Shown: positions 52,575 through 57,166 of the stretch, piece by piece
Layout: each line of letters starts with the position of its first letter
Position numbering within the stretch: the stretch's first letter is position 1
Source of the DNA: Geoalkalibacter ferrihydriticus DSM 17813
Lineage (GTDB): Bacteria; Desulfobacterota; Desulfuromonadia; Desulfuromonadales; Geoalkalibacteraceae
NCBI RefSeq assembly: GCF_000820505.1
Contig: NZ_JWJD01000002.1
Coordinates: forward strand, 363,535-420,700
Direction of reading: 5' to 3'
Length of the DNA stretch: 57,166 nt
Made by a program: the position numbers and the translations under genes
Notes under the pieces: generated by a model
Database searches by the model: none
Told to the model about the DNA's origin: nothing
What the model saw: only the letters and a program-made list of their open reading frames with translations

Positions 52575-52645
52575 GTCTGCCGCTCTGCCCTTCATCGAAA
52601 TTCACGATAAACTAAAACTTGAATCCGACCAGGAAGGAGTATTGC

Positions 52646-54775
52646 ATGCAAGCAGACCACCCCCAGGATCTCGTCACCCGCCTCAGCCAAATCGACCAGT
52701 CACGCCTGCCCGCCGACGGCGGTCCCGAGTTCAACCGGCTCATTTTCGAAAAAAGTCCCTACCTGCTGCAACACGCGGAAAATCCCCTCGATTGGTATCC
52801 TTGGGGTGATGAGGCCTTCGAACGCGCGCGGCGGGAAAACAAGCCGGTGTTTCTCTCCATCGGCTATTCAACCTGCCACTGGTGCCATGTCATGGCCCAT
52901 GAGTCCTTTGAGGATCGACAGGTCGCGGACGCTCTCAACCCCCATTTCATATGCATCAAGGTCGACCGCGAGGAACGCCCGGATATCGACAACACCTACA
53001 TGACGGTCTGCCAGATGCTCACCGGCAGCGGCGGCTGGCCCCTGACCCTGCTGCTCACCCCGGAACGCCAGCCCTTCTTCGCCGCTACCTACCTGCCGAA
53101 AGACTCCCGCGGCGGCATGATGGGCCTGCTTGATCTGGCGCGCAAGGTGACCGAACTCTGGCAGACGGAGCGCAGCCGCATCGATCAGACCGGCGCGCAG
53201 ATTCGCGAATCTCTGCTGCGCCTCGAACAAACAGCTGCAAAGAGCGCCACCCTCGACGCCCAGAGCTTGCGCGCCGCGCGTGATCATTTCCTGCAATCCT
53301 TCGATCGCCACCATGCCGGTTTCGGCAGCGCACCAAAATTTCCCACACCGCACAACCTCTCGCTGCTGCTGCGCATTGGCCAGCGCTTTGCGGATCAGCA
53401 GGCGCAGGTCATGGCCTTGCAAACCTTGCAGCAGATGCGCCTGGGTGGCCTCTTCGACCAGATCGGCTTCGGCCTGCACCGCTACTCCGTCGACGCGCGC
53501 TGGCTGGTGCCGCATTTCGAAAAGATGCTCTACGATCAAGCGCTTGCCACCCTTGCCTACCTCGACGCCTGGCAAGCCACCGGCGAGAACTTCTACGGGC
53601 AGGTCGCCCAGGAAATCCTCGACTACCTGGTGCGCGACCTCAAGCACCCCGAAGGTGCTTTTTGTTGCGGCGAGGATGCGGATTCGGAAGGGGAAGAAGG
53701 CACCTTCTACGTGTGGACGCCGGAACAGATCCGATCGGTGCTCGGCAAGGAGCAGGGCGATATTCTATGCCACATCTACGGCGTCACCGAATCGGGCAAC
53801 TTTGAAGGCAAAAACATCCTGCACCTGGAGCGCGATGTCGCGGAACTGGCGAAAGAGACCGCAACGCCCCCTGAGCAGCTGGGCGCCCTGCTCGGCGAGG
53901 CGCGCCATAAATTGCTCGCCGCCCGCGCCCGACGCATTCGCCCCCACCGCGACGACAAAATACTCACGGGCTGGAACGGCCTGGCCATCGCCGCTCTCGC
54001 CCGCGCCGCAGCGCTGCTCGACCAACCGGCGCTCATCACCCATGCCGCCAAGGCCGCCGATTTCATTCTCGAGCAACTGCGCACTGCAGAAGGTCGGCTG
54101 CTACGCCGTTACCGCGCCGGCGACGCCGCCATCCCCGCCTTTCTCGAAGACTACAGCTTCTTTATCTTCGGCCTCACCGAACTGCACCAGGCAGGCTTCG
54201 ACAACCGCTACCTGGCCACGGCTTTGGATCTGAGCCGCGGCATGTTGCACCTGTTCAGCGATGCCCAGGGCGATCTCTACGACACCGGTGACGATGCCGA
54301 AACCATCATCACCCGCGGCCGCAGCCGCCACGATGGAGCGGTCCCCGCCGGCAGCTCCCTGGCCGTCCTCAATCTGCTGCGCCTCGGACGCCTGTCAGGC
54401 GATGCACAGCTTGAACAACGCGGAGAAGATCTGCTCGCCCGGCTGCTGCCTGCTGCCATCCAGAACCCCCAGGCCTTCAGCCAATTGCTCATCGCTCTTG
54501 ATTACGCCCTCGGCCCGCGCGAAGAGGTGGTCATCGCCCTGCCCGATGCCGACGCCCGCCCGACGGAAATGCTCAAGGTTTTGCGCCAGAAACTGCGCCC
54601 GCGCACCCTGGTTCTGCTGCGCCGCCCCGACGATGCGGTTCTCGAACACCTCGCCGCCCCGGTCCGCGACAAGCAGGTCGTCGATGGCCGGATCACCGCC
54701 TGGCTGTGCCGCGATCAGAGCTGCCAGGCGCCGGTGACCTCGGCGGAGGAACTGGAGAAAATGCTGGCGGGGTGA
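52646..54775 (+). CDS. DUF255 thioredoxin-like protein (YyaL/SSP411 family)
   Basis: A 709-aa protein. The N-terminal thioredoxin-fold domain has [16 protein letters not shown] (CxxC) with [10 protein letters not shown] before it and [12 protein letters not shown] after, the signature of the DUF255 family (bacterial YyaL, mammalian spermatogenesis-associated protein 20). The rest is an alpha/alpha-barrel like that of N-acylglucosamine epimerase or six-hairpin glycosidases ([32 protein letters not shown]). The function in bacteria is not settled. AAGGAG precedes the ATG; nine extra codons upstream are unlikely. Confidence 0.92.
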   Translation: MQADHPQDLVTRLSQIDQSRLPADGGPEFNRLIFEKSPYLLQHAENPLDWYPWGDEAFERARRENKPVFLSIGYSTCHWCHVMAHESFEDRQVADALNPHFICIKVDREERPDIDNTYMTVCQMLTGSGGWPLTLLLTPERQPFFAATYLPKDSRGGMMGLLDLARKVTELWQTERSRIDQTGAQIRESLLRLEQTAAKSATLDAQSLRAARDHFLQSFDRHHAGFGSAPKFPTPHNLSLLLRIGQRFADQQAQVMALQTLQQMRLGGLFDQIGFGLHRYSVDARWLVPHFEKMLYDQALATLAYLDAWQATGENFYGQVAQEILDYLVRDLKHPEGAFCCGEDADSEGEEGTFYVWTPEQIRSVLGKEQGDILCHIYGVTESGNFEGKNILHLERDVAELAKETATPPEQLGALLGEARHKLLAARARRIRPHRDDKILTGWNGLAIAALARAAALLDQPALITHAAKAADFILEQLRTAEGRLLRRYRAGDAAIPAFLEDYSFFIFGLTELHQAGFDNRYLATALDLSRGMLHLFSDAQGDLYDTGDDAETIITRGRSRHDGAVPAGSSLAVLNLLRLGRLSGDAQLEQRGEDLLARLLPAAIQNPQAFSQLLIALDYALGPREEVVIALPDADARPTEMLKVLRQKLRPRTLVLLRRPDDAVLEHLAAPVRDKQVVDGRITAWLCRDQSCQAPVTSAEELEKMLAG

Positions 54776-54878
54776 TAGCGCACTCAGACCTTTTGGCCGC
54801 AAACTCAACAAGTCATCCAAACGTAGGTTTGACCCCGGCAGAAATCACCTGGTTCAGGCCATCGGCGGCGCGCGCCCA

Positions 54879-55838
54879 CTAGAAGGGAGTGGAAATTTTC
54901 ACCAGTGAGGCGACCGCGCTCTGCCCCCTGGCGTTGTGCAGCCGAGTGAATGTCAGAGTTTTAGCCCCGGGCGTGTCGGGGCTACGCTTGATGCCCATAG
55001 GGTCCACGGTCAGGCGCAGAGGTTCAGACCAGAGGTGAGCCTCGGGCCTGCTTAAAACGTCGACGACCAGTTTGAAGTGCGTGCGGTCTGCTTTGGTATC
55101 GCAACCGAGCTTTTCAAGTTCGCTTTCAATTTCGTCAGCTTGCTTCCGCAGCACTGAGCAGTCCATGGGCGTTGACAATGCCGAGACGGAAAATCCGCGT
55201 GTAGCACGCTCCGAAACCCGTGCTTTGGCTTGGAGCAGGGTGCGGCGGCGCTCCAGCCCGGCACGTTTGTCGCGATGCATGGCAATGCGGTTAAGGGCGA
55301 TTTGCAGCAGATGGTTGTAGGCGCGCTGCCTCAGGAGGCAGAGAGTTTCTTCCGCCTCCCAAGTCGGATCGAGCAAGCGATGGTTGCTGAAATCGACGGC
55401 GACCTGAGGCACGTCCTTGAGAAGGATGTTGCCCTGCGATGCGGTGCCGAATGTAGATTGTTCCCTATAGTCCATAAGCAGCAGAGCATAGATGGAACGG
55501 GGCTCGCCACCACCGGGGCTCCGTAACGCGGCCAGGATGGCATCTTGCTCAAAAACGCGCGTCATGTGCTCTGCCGAGGCAAAAAAGAGTTTAAGCCGTG
55601 AATCCTGGCCGAACGCGGCACGATCCACCCTGATCGGTTCTTCAAGGCCGTCGACCAGCGCCATCACCTGATCCAGGGCTTTAATAACCACAGGCCTGAG
55701 CTTTCTTCGATAGCCTGCAACGCCCCGCAAACAAGAGTCGGTTTCGTCCACGGCCTGCTCGATGGCGGCTCTGACCAAAGATTCAGGATAAGGCCCTGTG
55801 TGATTTCTGCGAAAGATGGATTGAAGCATCCCCAACAT
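54879..55838 (-). CDS. Hypothetical protein, 319 aa
   Basis: I do not recognise this protein. It is soluble, with no signal peptide or membrane helix. It opens MLGMLQSIFRRNHTG, has a predicted helical middle including KRAGLERRRTLLQAKARV and a probable coiled segment (CSVLRKQADEIESELEKLG), then a beta-rich C-terminus (HLWSEPLRLTVDPMGI). Two short boxes, RSIYALLLMDYREQ and DVPQVAVDFSNHRLLDP, look conserved in character. GGAG lies upstream of the ATG. It faces the DUF255 gene and sits apart from other minus-strand genes. The gap 55839-56118 after it shows no clear feature. Confidence 0.8.
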   Translation of the reverse strand: MLGMLQSIFRRNHTGPYPESLVRAAIEQAVDETDSCLRGVAGYRRKLRPVVIKALDQVMALVDGLEEPIRVDRAAFGQDSRLKLFFASAEHMTRVFEQDAILAALRSPGGGEPRSIYALLLMDYREQSTFGTASQGNILLKDVPQVAVDFSNHRLLDPTWEAEETLCLLRQRAYNHLLQIALNRIAMHRDKRAGLERRRTLLQAKARVSERATRGFSVSALSTPMDCSVLRKQADEIESELEKLGCDTKADRTHFKLVVDVLSRPEAHLWSEPLRLTVDPMGIKRSPDTPGAKTLTFTRLHNARGQSAVASLVKISTPF

Positions 55839-56118
55839 GGGTTTTTCTCCTTTAGCCTAAAGAAAAAATTTAGTCCTGTGCGCTGTCCGAACGAATCGCG
55901 CAGGGGATTTCTTCGTCCGTAACCACAAGAGCTATGTTCAAGCAACCTTCATGCCTCGGGGACCCCATCCCGTTGTTGAAATGTTGAGGAAAGATTGGTA
56001 GATTCTGTCTGCACCTACACCCCCTCTATTTTTTCCCAGAGGGCCCGCAAACCTTTCAATTGCGTTAGCCTGACACCCGCTTTCTTGGACTCCAGAATAT
56101 TAAAAGTGGATTGGACTT

Positions 56119-56478
56119 ATGATAGAAGTGGTAAAACCCTTTGCAGAGTGGTGTGCGGGGATCGTTGAAATCTTAGGAATCGCAATGATCACCTTGTCTG
56201 CTCTGTATTCCATCGGATGGGGCATTGCTCAACGGATTAAGACGGGAGACGACCAAAGTGCATTGCTCATTTGGCAGAAAATCCGTCAGCGCATGGGCCG
56301 CGGCATCCTGCTCGGCCTGGAATTTCTGATTGCCGCCGACATTATTCATACGGTTGCCGTTGAGTTTACCTTTGAAGCGATCGGTGTCCTTGCACTCATT
56401 GTGCTCATTCGAACCTTCCTCAGTTTCACTCTCGAGCTGGAAATTGAGGGCCGCTGGCCCTGGCAGAAACGCGAGTGA
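56119..56478 (+). CDS. DUF1622 family membrane protein
   Basis: A 119-aa membrane protein of the DUF1622 family: three hydrophobic segments (IVEILGIAMITLSALYSI; the LLGLEFLIAADIIHTVAV block; GVLALIVLIRTFLSFTLELEI). The RGILLGLEFLIAADI and IRTFLSFTLELEIEGRWPW segments are the family's hallmark. Its role is unknown. There is no strong SD before the ATG. Confidence 0.9.
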   Translation: MIEVVKPFAEWCAGIVEILGIAMITLSALYSIGWGIAQRIKTGDDQSALLIWQKIRQRMGRGILLGLEFLIAADIIHTVAVEFTFEAIGVLALIVLIRTFLSFTLELEIEGRWPWQKRE

Positions 56479-56652
56479 GGCAATAGGTTTTAAGCGGAGA
56501 TTCCCAGAAAACGTCCGCCCTGTTCTGCTTTTCAGCGACTCTACCCTCGGCCCAAGTTGTCCGTCCCATGGCTGATGGGCCGGACATATCATTCAGGAGT
56601 GTCCGCCGGCAGACCTTATCCCCGCTGTTCCCGAATTTTTTTGAGGCCACCA

Positions 56653-57057
56653 ATGCAGCAAAAACCCTCTATCAGCAGTGACAGCGGCGCCAAAATCGGA
56701 CGGATCTGTGAGCGCCCCTCCTGGGTATTCCCTGTGGCCCTGCTGACCAGGGCGGCGCATCAACTCGGGGCGGCGGTCGTTCTGGCGGCGTACCTGCTCG
56801 ATGCCATTCCGGGGCCACCGATGGCCTACCTGGTGCTGGCTCTGGTCAGCGGCGGAGCACTGCTGGTCACAGAAGGGATGCAGCATCGCCAGATTTTCCG
56901 GGAACTGGTGGGAATCATCACCCTGCTGAAAGTCCTCATCTTCGGGGCGGCGTATCATGGTTTTCTGCCGTTGCAGGAAACAACCCTTCTGGCCTTCGTC
57001 ATGGCCTCGATCGCGGCCCATGCCCCCAAGAAAATCCGGCACAGACTGCTCCTCTAG
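56653..57057 (+). CDS. Small integral membrane protein, hypothetical
   Basis: A 134-aa protein with a polar N-terminus and about four hydrophobic segments (VFPVALLTRAAHQLGAAVVLAAYLL; YLVLALVSGGALLV; a segment around IITLLKVLIFGAAY; and LLAFVMASIAAH), ending in basic residues. I do not recognise a family. ATG 56653 follows GAGG by six bases; a longer frame to 56557 lacks an SD. It may be paired with the DUF1622 gene 175 bp upstream. Confidence 0.7.
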   Translation: MQQKPSISSDSGAKIGRICERPSWVFPVALLTRAAHQLGAAVVLAAYLLDAIPGPPMAYLVLALVSGGALLVTEGMQHRQIFRELVGIITLLKVLIFGAAYHGFLPLQETTLLAFVMASIAAHAPKKIRHRLLL

Positions 57058-57117
57058 TGTCCCGTGTGGTTAGTCGTGTCAAATAATTCTGAGGTATTTT
57101 TGGTGCTGTCAAGGCGT

Positions 57118-57166
57118 CGCCAACGCAGGCCTAGCCGTACGCTAAGTCAAGTTGGCGCAACGCAGG
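57118..57166. repeat. Inverted and direct repeat at the right edge
   Basis: CGCCAAC (57118-57124) pairs with GTTGGCG (57151-57157). AACGCAGG occurs right after each arm (57122-57129 and again at 57159-57166). The element runs off the window, so it could be one end of a larger repeat or insertion sequence. Confidence 0.4.

Noticed and set aside
1-57166. CRISPR arrays, tRNA and rRNA genes
   Set aside because: No regularly spaced repeats of suitable size, no tRNA-like cloverleaf ends and no rRNA-like sequence were seen by eye. A dedicated scan would be firmer.

Overview
This window looks like a chromosomal segment from a Desulfuromonadia-type bacterium (Geobacter/Desulfuromonas/Geoalkalibacter relatives). 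This is inferred from the GC-rich coding DNA, the many sigma-54 activators and promoters, the several large sensor kinases, a double-length UvrA, a DASS-type dicarboxylate transporter and an orphan hypF. I found no tRNA, rRNA, CRISPR array or complete insertion sequence. Most genes start at an ATG 5-9 bases after a clear Shine-Dalgarno (SD) sequence, and I moved many starts inward on that basis.

Layout. 1-16.2 kb holds housekeeping and proteostasis genes: a small unknown protein, an MscS channel, a pair of M16 peptidases, Lon, PfkA, a tandem double UvrA and a DUF3422 membrane protein. Two inverted copies of a dispersed repeat bracket this block (1-108 and 16056-16188). 16.2-18.7 kb has a small membrane protein and hypF.

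18.8-30.1 kb is the most interesting part and reads as a self-contained sigma-54 stress regulon. A CheB-CheR-coiled-coil-PAS fusion is followed two bases later by a PAS-type sigma-54 activator. Downstream are small stress-type genes: a helix-hairpin-helix protein, an HPF/RaiA-like ribosome factor, two CsbD proteins, two BON proteins, small membrane proteins (Thivi_2564, lmo0937 and DUF3309 types) and two ABM-fold proteins. Three of the promoter regions carry the same architecture: a 36-bp dyad operator (16-4-16), then a GG-N10-GC promoter whose -12 element lies 124-128 bp from the operator centre. A fourth operator lies upstream of the CheB-CheR gene. The operator and this regulon are my inference from the sequence.

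30.1-35.7 kb is a probable operon of cardiolipin synthase-like protein, histidine kinase, GH13 branching enzyme-like protein and an HpnP-like B12/radical SAM enzyme, ending at a two-way terminator.

35.9-44.8 kb (minus strand) has a DASS transporter with a strong sigma-54 promoter and two upstream palindromes. Further upstream are its likely NtrC-type response regulator, a Cache-type sensor kinase, a polyprenyl diphosphate synthase and a second sensor kinase. 44.9-50.5 kb has a FixH-like protein, a membrane-anchored XRE protein with a calcium-loop motif, a MEDS-GAF-GGDEF-EAL protein and a thioredoxin/DsbD-like redox protein. 50.7-57.1 kb has a HAD phosphatase, a lytic transglycosylase, two tandem candidate small RNAs with anti-SD loops, a DUF255 protein, an unknown protein and two small membrane proteins.
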